From: an uncultured Bacilli bacterium
GTDB taxonomy: Bacteria; Bacillota_I; Bacilli_A; RF39; UBA660
Direction: 5' to 3'
Assembly (NCBI GenBank): GCA_934096535.1
Contig: CAKOMC010000015.1
Location: 1 to 31,147 of the forward strand
DNA length: 31,147 nt
The first letter of the stretch is position 1; every line of letters begins with the position of its first letter. The notes beneath the pieces were generated by a model. That model saw only the letters and a program-made list of their open reading frames with translations. It did not search any database and was not told the origin of the DNA. Made by a program: the position numbers and the translations under genes. Positions 24,664-31,147 of this stretch are shown piece by piece.

Positions 24664-24742
24664 AAAATTTATTTTCTAATGTTTTAAATACAATAATTTA
24701 ACCATCTTTATGCTTATTTTTCATCTATTTTTTAAATATTTA

Positions 24743-25189
24743 CTATTTAAAATAACATAAAATATAGTATAGCTTGTAACTGCTAGCATCATAGACTAAT
24801 ATTAGATTATCTCTTTTAGTACTTTTAATTTTATAATATAAGTTTTCATTTATTTCTTTTGGAAAATTTTCTTCAAGCAAATGATAATACTCCGAATTAT
24901 AATTTCTTTTACAAACTAAAATTTGATTTTCTAAATGTTTTAAATCGTCATGTTCTAATTGCTTTATGATATCATCACTATCCGATTGTTCATAATCAAA
25001 AATGTAAAATGCATCAGCCTCCTGAACCGCTTCTGGTGTCTGAAAAACCAAAGTTTTTCTTCTTGGCTTTTTTATTTCTATTTGCCTTCCAAAAGACAAA
25101 TTAACTACATTATTGTATTGTCCATAATAGTAAATTTTCAAAATAAAAACAAAGGCTATTACGAATAGGCAAAAAAATATTTTTTTCAT
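24743..25189 (-). CDS. Hypothetical membrane-anchored small protein
   Basis: A 148-aa protein with one N-terminal hydrophobic segment (KIFFCLFVIAFVFILKIYYYG, about residues 3-22). No lipobox cysteine is properly placed, so it is likely a signal anchor. The remaining 125 residues are polar and extracytoplasmic by the positive-inside rule, with a basic IKKPRRK near 40 and a central acidic stretch (DYEQSDSDD). It lies 28 nt downstream of the YD-repeat pseudogene on the same strand. It may therefore have been an accessory or immunity gene of that locus; this is a guess from position. No clear ribosome binding site precedes the ATG, so the gene itself could be decaying. Confidence 0.6.
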   Translation of the reverse strand: MKKIFFCLFVIAFVFILKIYYYGQYNNVVNLSFGRQIEIKKPRRKTLVFQTPEAVQEADAFYIFDYEQSDSDDIIKQLEHDDLKHLENQILVCKRNYNSEYYHLLEENFPKEINENLYYKIKSTKRDNLILVYDASSYKLYYILCYFK

Positions 25190-25217
25190 TAATTATCAAT
25201 ACTTTCTGAATAAAAAA

Positions 25218-25712
25218 TCATAAAATCAACATCCAAGCATAAGGTTGTAAAAAATTATTACTGTCATCTCGTAAAAAGTATAGCATATAATTCTTATTTT
25301 TTTCAATAACTATACTACTATTTTCTAAACAGTAAGATATTTCTTCATTATTTAATAATTTCTTAGTACGAATACCATTTCTATCATACTTATATGATAC
25401 ATTTAAGTTAGTATTACTAATACTTTGTAATTCTCTACCATTACTCCAATTATAAGTAGTATTACCTATTTTTAAAGGATTACCTATAATATCATAAGTA
25501 ATAGTATCATTATTAAACTTAATTAATTGATCTTTATAATTAGAATTACCATAAGTATAAGTATCAGTATTTATTAATATAATGTTTTATTACATAAGTT
25601 ATAATATGTCTACTCCTAAATTATCATTTATATTCTTAGATTCTAATCTATTTAAGGCATTATATTCATAATTTAAATCATTATTGAGTTACTTTATCTT
25701 TAATATCACACT
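25218..25712 (-). pseudogene. Decayed Rhs/YD-repeat protein fragment
   Basis: Minus-strand translation gives pieces of a YD-repeat (Rhs core) protein across stops and a frame change: ILECDIKDKVTQ then two stops, NYEYNALNRLESKNINDN ending in a stop, then a longer piece from about 25560 with TYTYGNSNYKDQL, ITYDIIGNPLKIGNTTYNW, VSYKYDRNGIRTKKL and YMLYFLRDDSNNFLQ, ending at TGA 25218-25220. The YxYDxxGN/YDRNGIRTKK signatures are characteristic of the YD repeats of secreted Rhs/WapA-type proteins. Both ends are missing, so this is a remnant core without shell or toxin tip. It fills the otherwise gene-free stretch 25190-25751. Confidence 0.85.
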
Positions 25713-25751
25713 CTAATATTGTCCTCATATACTATCTATAAGGAGAGAATT

Positions 25752-26732
25752 ATGAAAAAAATATTTAGTATTATAATTTGTTTAGTATTAATTTTAATGA
25801 TTAGCTTGCTTAATATTCATAATAAAAAAGATGAAGATAAATCTTTAACAAAAATTAAGGTAGCAGAAGTTACCCACTCAGTTTTCTACGCTCCTTGGTA
25901 TGTTGCTATAGAAAATAATTATTTTAAAGATGAAGGTTTAGACATTGAACTTATCTTAACACCAGGAGCTGATAAAGTTGCCGCAGCGGTTTTATCTAAT
26001 GATGTTAATATTGGTTTTGCAGGCTTAGAAAGTACTATTTATGTTTATAATGGCGGTGAAAAAGACTACTTAGTAAACTTTGCTGGTCTTACCAAAAGAG
26101 ATGGTCAATTTATTTTAAGTCGTTCTAAAAACGATAACTTTAACTTAGAAGAATTATATGGTAAAGAAGTTTTAGTAGGTCGTAAAGGCGGGATGCCAGC
26201 CTTAAATTTTCTAAACGCCCTTAAAAAAATGAATATTGATAGTAATAAGATAAATCTAAATTACTCAGTTGAATTTGCAGCGTTATCGGGATCTTTCATT
26301 GGTGGAATGGGAGATTATGTTAATCTCTTTGAACCAACCGCTACGAAGTTAGAAAAAGAAAATTTAGGTTATGTTGTGGCTAGTATTGGGGCGTATTCTG
26401 GCGAAATGCCATATACAACTTACTACGCTCGAAAAAGTTATATTGAAAACAATAAAGATATAATTGATAAATTTAAGAAGGCCTTAAATAAAGGTTTAGA
26501 ATTTGTTAATAATAATGAACCAGATGTAGTAGCCCTTGTTATCCATAATCAATTTAAAGATGAAAGTCTTAATAATTTAGCTACAATGATTAAAAGATAT
26601 AAAGATTATGATTGTTGGTATAATGATACCCATATTAAAGAAATGGCTTATCAAAATTTAGAACAAGTAATGTTAGATAATAACCTTATAGAAAACAAGA
26701 TAGATTTTAATATTTTAGTTAATAATGATTAG
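25752..26732 (+). CDS. ABC importer substrate-binding protein, NMT1/THI5-SsuA (NitT/TauT) family
   Basis: Extracytoplasmic solute-binding protein of 326 aa and first gene of a three-gene importer. An N-terminal hydrophobic helix (KKIFSIIICLVLILMISLL) has no lipobox cysteine, so the protein is probably membrane-anchored rather than a lipoprotein. The NMT1-like fold shows as VAEVTHSVFYAPWYVAIENNYFKDEGLDIEL (strand and helix near residues 35-65), GADKVAAAVLSNDVNIGFAG, and GKEVLVGRKGGMPALNFL. Members of this family bind thiamine pyrimidines, nitrate, sulfonates or taurine; the ligand is not determinable here. An in-frame ATG at 25719 exists, but AGGAGAG 4 nt before 25752 fixes the start. No TPP riboswitch was seen upstream. 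Confidence 0.9.
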   Translation: MKKIFSIIICLVLILMISLLNIHNKKDEDKSLTKIKVAEVTHSVFYAPWYVAIENNYFKDEGLDIELILTPGADKVAAAVLSNDVNIGFAGLESTIYVYNGGEKDYLVNFAGLTKRDGQFILSRSKNDNFNLEELYGKEVLVGRKGGMPALNFLNALKKMNIDSNKINLNYSVEFAALSGSFIGGMGDYVNLFEPTATKLEKENLGYVVASIGAYSGEMPYTTYYARKSYIENNKDIIDKFKKALNKGLEFVNNNEPDVVALVIHNQFKDESLNNLATMIKRYKDYDCWYNDTHIKEMAYQNLEQVMLDNNLIENKIDFNILVNND

Positions 26733-26756
26733 GTAAATAACTTTAAAGGATATATA

Positions 26757-27530
26757 ATGCCTAAAGCTTTAGAAATAAAAAATTTAAAAAAAGAATATCA
26801 TACTCTAAAAGGAGAAGTTCTAGCCTTACAAGATATTTCGTTTAGTATTGATGATAAGGATTTTGTGGCTATCGTGGGGCCTTCGGGATGTGGTAAATCT
26901 ACTATTTTATCTATACTTACGAGACTGGATAATGACTTTGAAGGTTTAATTGATACGCATAATAAAAAAATTGGTTATATGCTGCAAACAGACTGTTTAC
27001 TACCCTACTTAACTATTTGGGATAATGCGATTTTAGGACTGAGATTAACTCACTGTCTTACTAAAGAAAATTTAAGTTTTGTCGATAATCTTATTAAAAA
27101 ATATAATTTATTAGAGTTTAAAGATAAGTATCCTAGTAGTTTATCGGGAGGAATGCGACAAAGAGTGGCATTAATTAGAACACTTGCTACTAATCCGGAT
27201 ATCTTACTTTTAGATGAACCTTTTAGTGCTCTAGATTATCAAACTCGATTAGAAGTAAGTAATGATGTTTATAATATTATTAAATCAGAAGGTAAAACAG
27301 CAATTATAGTTACTCATGATATTGGAGAGGCTATTGCTACTTCTAGTAAAGTCATTGTCTTATCGAAAAGACCAGCAATTATAAAAAGTATTTATGATAT
27401 TAAATTAGATAATCCGAAAAACCCTATTCTTAATCGTAAAGATCCTAAGTTTAATTATTACTATGAACTTATTTGGAAGGAGTTAGAGGAATATGTCACC
27501 GAAACAAATAGCTTATCTAAAAAAAATTAA
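26757..27530 (+). CDS. ABC importer ATP-binding protein, NitT/TauT family
   Basis: Cytoplasmic ATPase of 257 aa that powers the importer. Walker A GPSGCGKST (41-49), Q-loop in MLQTDCLLPYLTIWDN, signature LSGGMRQR, Walker B ILLLDEPFSALD and switch VTHDIGEA are all present and intact. The MLQ.D.LLPYLT and ALDYQTR elements are typical of SsuB/TauB/ThiZ-like ATPases. AAAGGA precedes the start; the gap from the binding-protein gene is 24 nt. The coding end overlaps the permease gene by 38 nt, indicating translational coupling. Confidence 0.94.
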   Translation: MPKALEIKNLKKEYHTLKGEVLALQDISFSIDDKDFVAIVGPSGCGKSTILSILTRLDNDFEGLIDTHNKKIGYMLQTDCLLPYLTIWDNAILGLRLTHCLTKENLSFVDNLIKKYNLLEFKDKYPSSLSGGMRQRVALIRTLATNPDILLLDEPFSALDYQTRLEVSNDVYNIIKSEGKTAIIVTHDIGEAIATSSKVIVLSKRPAIIKSIYDIKLDNPKNPILNRKDPKFNYYYELIWKELEEYVTETNSLSKKN

Positions 27531-28281
27531 AAGAGATAATCTTCTAATTCTTCTTACTCAAATAATAATTATTATTAGTTTCTTACTTACTTGGGAACTT
27601 TTAAGTAAATATAATATTATTAATAGTTTTATCTTCTCTAGTCCTAGTAAAATTATTAAAACTTTAATTAGTCTTATTAGTAATCATAATTTCTTTAATC
27701 ATTTATATACAACTACTAAAGAAGTCTTAATATCTTTTAGTCTTGGTTTTATTATTAGTCTTATAATATCTATTCTATTTTATTTAGTTAAACCTATTTA
27801 TAAAGTATTTGATCCTTTTATTACTATGTTAAACTCTTTGCCTAAAGTTGCTATTGGTCCTTTAATTTTAATCTGGTGTGGGGCCAATATTAAATCAGTT
27901 ATTATTATGGCTTTACTTATCAATTTAATAGTTAGTTTAGTTACTATTTATACGGGTATGGTAAATGTTAATAAGAATCATTTATTACTATTTAAAAGTT
28001 TTAAGGCTAGTAAATGGCAAACTTTATATTATCTAATTATTCCTAGTAGTTTATCTAGTATCATTTCTTCTATTAAGTTAAATTTATCTTTAAGTTTTAT
28101 TGGAGTCATTATGGGTGAATTTCTAGTTAGTAAAGAAGGAATTGGTTATTTAATTATTTATGGAACGCAGGTATTTAATTTAGACTTAGTATTAACTGGA
28201 GTTGCTGTCTTAATTATTTTATCTTATATCTTTTATAAACCTATTGCTATCTTAGAAAGCAAGATGTTAGCAAAAACTTGA
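27493..28281 (+). CDS. ABC importer permease, NitT/TauT family
   Basis: A 262-aa inner-membrane permease with about six helices, beginning with LLILLTQIIIIISFLLTWELL. The EAA-like coupling loop is visible as LLLFKSFKASKWQTLYYLIIPSS (about 163-185), the segment that docks on the ATPase. The IGVIMGEFLVSKEGIGYLI block is typical of SsuC/TauC. It completes a binding protein-ATPase-permease importer. The start at 27493 is supported by AAGGAG 10 nt upstream and lies inside the ATPase gene. The last 86 codons and the terminator are duplicated at 29646-29924 beyond the neighbouring ATPase gene. Confidence 0.93.
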   Translation: MSPKQIAYLKKIKRDNLLILLTQIIIIISFLLTWELLSKYNIINSFIFSSPSKIIKTLISLISNHNFFNHLYTTTKEVLISFSLGFIISLIISILFYLVKPIYKVFDPFITMLNSLPKVAIGPLILIWCGANIKSVIIMALLINLIVSLVTIYTGMVNVNKNHLLLFKSFKASKWQTLYYLIIPSSLSSIISSIKLNLSLSFIGVIMGEFLVSKEGIGYLIIYGTQVFNLDLVLTGVAVLIILSYIFYKPIAILESKMLAKT

Positions 28282-28298
28282 ATTTTTCAAGTTTTTTT
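28023..28298 (+). repeat. Direct repeat copy 1 (3' end of permease gene plus terminator)
   Basis: This stretch recurs in the same orientation at 29646-29921 with a constant offset of 1623 bp and no gaps over the coding part. Nine differences in 259 coding bases were counted by eye: six synonymous and three changing residues (I to V, L to S, K to R). The repeats flank the AAA_14-type ATPase gene. Confidence 0.9.
28272..28298. terminator. Bidirectional terminator between the importer operon and the convergent ATPase gene
   Basis: A 10-bp stem (28272-28281 with 28287-28296) and 5-nt loop, followed by seven T on the plus strand. On the minus strand the opposite side supplies five T. The plus-strand stem includes the permease stop codon. 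It serves both converging genes (stops at 28281 and 28302). Confidence 0.85.
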
Positions 28299-28301
28299 AA
28301 T

Positions 28302-29498
28302 TTATTTATTTAACAACCAGTCAATTATATTTTTATGAATTATACCATTCTCTGATAAATCAATTTTATCCATTGAAAGAACATATTTTGGATAATTATC
28401 TTCTATTTTTTTATAAACACCAAATTCTCTTTCAATCACTTTTTCATCACTTAAAATATATGTAACTTGAATATATATTTTTTCATTAAATCTGGTCGCA
28501 ATAAAATCAACTTCTCCACTATCCAAGGTTCCAACATTGACATTAAATCCCCTTGCAATAAGTTCATTATAGACAATGTTTTCTAAATAAGCCCCAATTT
28601 GTTCTTTTTTACCGTCACTTAAAATGTTAGTGAATCCTAAATCAGTTAAGTAATACTTATATTTTCCAGTAAGAATTCTTTTGCCTCTTACATCATATCT
28701 TTCGGCTTTGGAAATTAAGTTGGCTCTAGTTATATAGTCAATATAATTATATAGGGTTTCAAGAGAAACATTTCTAGAATCGCTTTGCATATATTTTTTT
28801 AAACTGTCAGGTGAAAATACCTGAGATGGTGTAGTCAAAATATAAGTAACTATCCTATTTAATAAATCAATATCTTTTATATTAAATCGCTTTACAATAT
28901 CCTTTATTATAATGGAATCATAAATATCACTTAAATAAGTTTTTCTAGATATGTCATCCTGCTGCATAAATCTTTGGGGCATCCCACCCCATTTTATATA
29001 GTCGTTAAAAGCATCTTCAATATCTCTATTATTAACTATATTTGAAAGTTCGCATACTTCCCCAAATGTAAAAGGAGTTATTTTAAAACTTACATATCTC
29101 CCAGCAATATGTGTTGCTAAATCACTAGATAATAAATCGCTATTAGAACCAGTTATAAAAATGGATGTATTCTCTGTTGCTCTTAGGGAATTAACAACTT
29201 TTTCCCATTCATTAACATTCTGTATCTCATCAAAGAATATATAGTATTTTTTATCGTCAATAATTTGGTCCTTTACATAGCTATTTAATTTTTTTGGTTC
29301 TGTATATTCTTCATAATCATAATCTTCAAAATTAATATAAATAATATGACTATCATCGATATTAGTTTTCTTTAATTCATCCATTATTTGTCTTAAAATA
29401 ACAGATTTTCCTGAGCGTCTAATTCCAATTAAGACTTTTATTAATTCTTGATTATAAAAAGGTCTAATTAATTTTAAATATCTTTCACGAATAACCAT
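28302..29498 (-). CDS. ATP-binding protein, AAA_14 + DUF4143 family
   Basis: A 398-aa cytoplasmic protein with an N-terminal P-loop domain: Walker A GIRRSGKS (25-32), Walker B YYIFFDEIQNV near 87-97, sensor-like SIFITGSNSDLLSS and an arginine in IAGRYVSF. The C-terminal half has the DUF4143 pattern including YYLTDLGFTN, E.IVYNELIARGFNV and EVDFIATR...IYIQVTY, which resembles a nuclease-like (PD-(D/E)xK) E-x-D-x(n)-Q core. Proteins of this type are widespread and multi-copy in bacteria and archaea; their function is poorly defined. GGAG lies upstream of the ATG and a consensus promoter precedes it. The gene lies between two copies of the importer permease 3' end, so it looks like an acquired cassette. 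Confidence 0.92.
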   Translation of the reverse strand: MVIRERYLKLIRPFYNQELIKVLIGIRRSGKSVILRQIMDELKKTNIDDSHIIYINFEDYDYEEYTEPKKLNSYVKDQIIDDKKYYIFFDEIQNVNEWEKVVNSLRATENTSIFITGSNSDLLSSDLATHIAGRYVSFKITPFTFGEVCELSNIVNNRDIEDAFNDYIKWGGMPQRFMQQDDISRKTYLSDIYDSIIIKDIVKRFNIKDIDLLNRIVTYILTTPSQVFSPDSLKKYMQSDSRNVSLETLYNYIDYITRANLISKAERYDVRGKRILTGKYKYYLTDLGFTNILSDGKKEQIGAYLENIVYNELIARGFNVNVGTLDSGEVDFIATRFNEKIYIQVTYILSDEKVIEREFGVYKKIEDNYPKYVLSMDKIDLSENGIIHKNIIDWLLNK

Positions 29499-29525
29499 AA
29501 TGTTCTCTCCTTCTTTTATAAAACC

Positions 29526-29554
29526 ATTATAATACCATATTTATTTTTTGTCAA
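29526..29554 (-). promoter_or_regulatory. Consensus sigma-A promoter of the AAA_14/DUF4143 gene
   Basis: Minus-strand TTGACA (29554-29549), exactly 17 nt, TATAAT (29531-29526): both hexamers are perfect. The start codon at 29498 follows after a leader of about 20 nt with a GGAGAG site. Confidence 0.9.
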
Positions 29555-29557
29555 TTT

Positions 29558-29615
29558 ATTACGCCAAGGCGTAATTTTTTTATAATTTTGGCTTTTTATT
29601 ACGCCATAGTATAAT
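29558..29615. promoter_or_regulatory. Two palindromic operator-like sites upstream of the AAA_14/DUF4143 promoter
   Basis: Site 1 (29558-29575) is ATTACGCC-AA-GGCGTAAT with perfect arms, ending 4 bp upstream of the -35 box. Site 2 (29598-29615) repeats ATTACGCC with a degenerate second arm (AGTATAAT, two mismatches). The sites are 40 bp apart, about four helical turns. This suggests a dimeric regulator binding cooperatively. Site 1 followed by seven T could also form a small plus-strand hairpin, but no gene reads into it from the left. Confidence 0.6.
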
Positions 29616-29645
29616 TTTGCAGACATATTATTGATAGGTTCAAGA

Positions 29646-29904
29646 TTTATATTATCTAATTATTCCTAGTAGTTTATCTAGTATCATTTCTTCTATTAAG
29701 TTAAACTTATCTTTAAGTTTTATTGGAGTCATTATGGGTGAATTTCTAGTTAGTAAAGAAGGAATTGGTTATTTAATTATTTATGGAACACAGGTATTTA
29801 ATTTAGATTTAGTCTTAACTGGTGTTGCTGTCTTAATAGTTTTATCTTATATCTTTTATAAACCTATTGCTATCTTAGAAAGCAAGATGTCAGCAAGAAC
29901 TTGA
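29646..29904 (+). pseudogene. Truncated second copy of the permease 3' end
   Basis: In-frame match to the last 86 codons of the permease at 27493-28281, from the coupling-loop end (LYYLIIPSS) to the stop at 29902-29904. It has no start: the same frame hits TGA/TAG immediately upstream. Most differences from copy 1 are third-position and silent, so this copy diverged while still part of a working permease gene and was truncated later. Together with the promoter and operator sites it accounts for the gene-free stretch 29499-29928. Confidence 0.88.
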
Positions 29905-29924
29905 ATTTTTCAGGTTCTTTTTTT
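29895..29924 (+). terminator. Terminator attached to the truncated permease copy
   Basis: A 10-bp stem (29895-29904 with 29910-29919, one G-U pair) and the same 5-nt loop as the terminator at 28272-28298, followed by a run of seven T (29918-29924). An A-U pair of copy 1 is replaced by G-C here (changes at 29897 and 29917), a compensatory substitution that keeps the stem. Confidence 0.8.
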
Positions 29925-29928
29925 ATCT

Positions 29929-31041
29929 TCAATCTATACTTACTATGGTTATTCTAGCATATCCATTTCCTTTTTTAGCACAATTGCTTGTTGGTGTTTT
30001 TTCACTACAAGTGGTTGATATAGTTTTAGTACTTTCTTCTGATGATTCTTCACAGTCATAACAATACATAACTTTATTAGTTAAAAGGGAATTACCAATA
30101 TAACCAGAACCACCACCAGCACAATAGCTATTATTTTTTCCACCAAAGTAACCACCGCCTCCGCCTGGTTTTTCACGAACGCCTTCTTTACAACTAGCAC
30201 CTTGACCAAAAGAATCACCATCTATCTGGGTACCACCTACTGCACTAAAGACTGCCTCAGCGTTTGTATATCGCGAAGTCCCAACATTGCCAATATAGCC
30301 ACCAGCATGGCCAGAAGTTAATAAAGAATAATTTGGATAGGTCGTTAAATCAACATAAATTCCGCCGCCTCCGCCAGAAACAATAATGATATTATTTTTA
30401 TAATTTTCTAACTCAGAAAGTAATCCTGATTTACTGGCTATATGAGTGGCTCCGCCACCACCAGTTCCAAATGAACTTTTATTATTATAGGATGATTTTC
30501 CGGTTCCACCACCATTATAACCACCAGCCGATATTGCATTTAAACCCATATTAGTTAAGCCTACTCCGCCAATATTTAAATAAAGTTTATTATTTACATT
30601 CAATGAAACAGTTCCAACCGAATATGCCCCATATCCCCCAAGATAATTATTATAACTGCCACCTTGTGCTCCCCATGTTTCTAATCTATAAGTTCCTGAT
30701 ACTGGTACTGTAAAGGTTTGTTCAGAACCAGTATAATCAAAATTAAAAATAGTTTGACCGGAATAATTAACAAAATATAAATTACATTTAACCTTTTTAG
30801 AAAGATTACTAATAAATAAACCCCACTCATCTATATCCCAATAAAAGTTAGTAGCATTATTATCACAGACGGCCTTAGAAAATATAGCCGCCCCTTTTTT
30901 AGGAATACTTTCTTGTAATTTGTTATCTAAATAAATACCTAATATATTATCTTCACTTAAATAATTGCTTTTACTATTAAGACCAATAAATATCATTAAC
31001 ATTGATACACTAATTAAACCTATAAACACTATTTTCTTCAT
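29929..31041 (-). CDS. Secreted glycine-rich protein
   Basis: A 370-aa protein with an N-terminal hydrophobic signal or anchor (KKIVFIGLISVSMLMIFIGL), so exported or surface-anchored. After a spacer of about 100 residues the sequence becomes a Gly_rich domain: FDYTGSEQTFTVPVSGTYRLETWGAQGG (about 100-127), then many glycine clusters (GGYNGGGTGKSS, GTGGGGATHIASKSG, IIIVSGGGGGI, PGGGGGYFGG, GGGSGYIGN) and a closing GYARITIV strand. This pattern is known from bacterial surface proteins and the glycine-rich region of ALK-type receptors. A late insertion CYDCEESSEES and further cysteines (CSEK, NCAKK) may form disulfides. No LPXTG or other C-terminal sorting signal is seen. AGGATAG lies before the ATG. 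Confidence 0.85.
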   Translation of the reverse strand: MKKIVFIGLISVSMLMIFIGLNSKSNYLSEDNILGIYLDNKLQESIPKKGAAIFSKAVCDNNATNFYWDIDEWGLFISNLSKKVKCNLYFVNYSGQTIFNFDYTGSEQTFTVPVSGTYRLETWGAQGGSYNNYLGGYGAYSVGTVSLNVNNKLYLNIGGVGLTNMGLNAISAGGYNGGGTGKSSYNNKSSFGTGGGGATHIASKSGLLSELENYKNNIIIVSGGGGGIYVDLTTYPNYSLLTSGHAGGYIGNVGTSRYTNAEAVFSAVGGTQIDGDSFGQGASCKEGVREKPGGGGGYFGGKNNSYCAGGGSGYIGNSLLTNKVMYCYDCEESSEESTKTISTTCSEKTPTSNCAKKGNGYARITIVSID

Positions 31042-31067
31042 AACTACTATCCTATTCTATGTTTTAA

Positions 31068-31076
31068 ATTATAACA
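31068..31076 (-). promoter_or_regulatory. Extended -10 promoter of the glycine-rich protein gene
   Basis: Minus-strand TGTTATAAT (31076-31068) is a perfect extended -10. The -35 at 17-nt spacing is weak (TTATAA), which an extended -10 can tolerate. The start codon at 31041 follows after a leader of about 20 nt. Confidence 0.65.
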
Positions 31077-31147
31077 CAAAATAGCATAAATTATAACTCA
31101 TAATAGCATTTTCTAAATAATTTTTTTAAAAATGTAAAAATTATTAT

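Noticed and set aside
25681..25751. TPP or other riboswitch upstream of the NMT1-like importer
   Set aside because: The short leader lacks the conserved CUGAGA-type and other thi-box elements, and the sequence is taken up by the YD-repeat remnant on the other strand.
28302..29498. AAA_14/DUF4143 gene as an insertion sequence transposase
   Set aside because: The motifs are those of an AAA-type ATPase with a DUF4143 C-terminus; there are no terminal inverted repeats or short target duplications, only the long flanking permease repeat.

Overview
The window comes from a very AT-rich bacterium, most likely an uncultured gut or host-associated Bacillota (Bacilli, RF39-like or a related low-GC lineage). 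The evidence is strong intrinsic terminators with T-tracts, sigma-A promoters with 17-bp spacers, AGGAGG-type ribosome binding sites, a CIRCE (HrcA) heat-shock operator and YD-repeat remnants. TGA is used as a stop codon (for example the ATGA overlap at 5060-5063), so the code is standard, not the mycoplasma one. The lineage call is inference.

Layout. Nearly everything is on the minus strand except a three-gene ABC importer (25752-28281). Reading left to right: a CIRCE-controlled small heat-shock protein (115-531); a MacB/FtsX-type ABC ATPase-permease fusion (738-3206); two tandem paralogous 199-aa proteins of unknown function with their own promoter (3419-4649). Then comes the most striking part, 4737-18502. 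It holds two copies of a two-gene operon, each a giant SF2 helicase (1929 and 1902 aa) translationally coupled to a small acidic protein (108 and 106 aa), with an AbiE-type nucleotidyltransferase toxin-antitoxin pair between them. After that are a P-loop kinase broken by one in-frame TAA (18596-19201), a 1724-aa repeat-solenoid protein ending in an OAS/CCA-like nucleotidyltransferase (19338-24512), a small membrane-anchored protein (24743-25189) and a decayed Rhs/YD-repeat gene (25218-25712). The right end holds the NitT/TauT-type importer, an AAA_14/DUF4143-type ATPase sitting between two copies of the 3' end of the importer permease gene, and a secreted glycine-rich protein (29929-31041).

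How the genes fit together. The two helicases have the same length and high identity for about 1,177 residues: an N-terminal region that resembles an ADP-ribosyltransferase fold, then DExH helicase motifs at identical positions. They then switch abruptly to unrelated-looking C-terminal repeat arrays, six 111-aa units in one and nine Helicase-associated (HA) domains of 69/72 aa in the other. Both return to a shared tail of about 70 residues and a conserved coupled small ORF. This constant-variable-constant layout looks like a modular recognition system in which the repeat array is exchanged and expanded. With AbiE, the kinase remnant and the solenoid-nucleotidyltransferase, the region reads as a defence or conflict island. 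That role is inferred from architecture and neighbourhood, not demonstrated.
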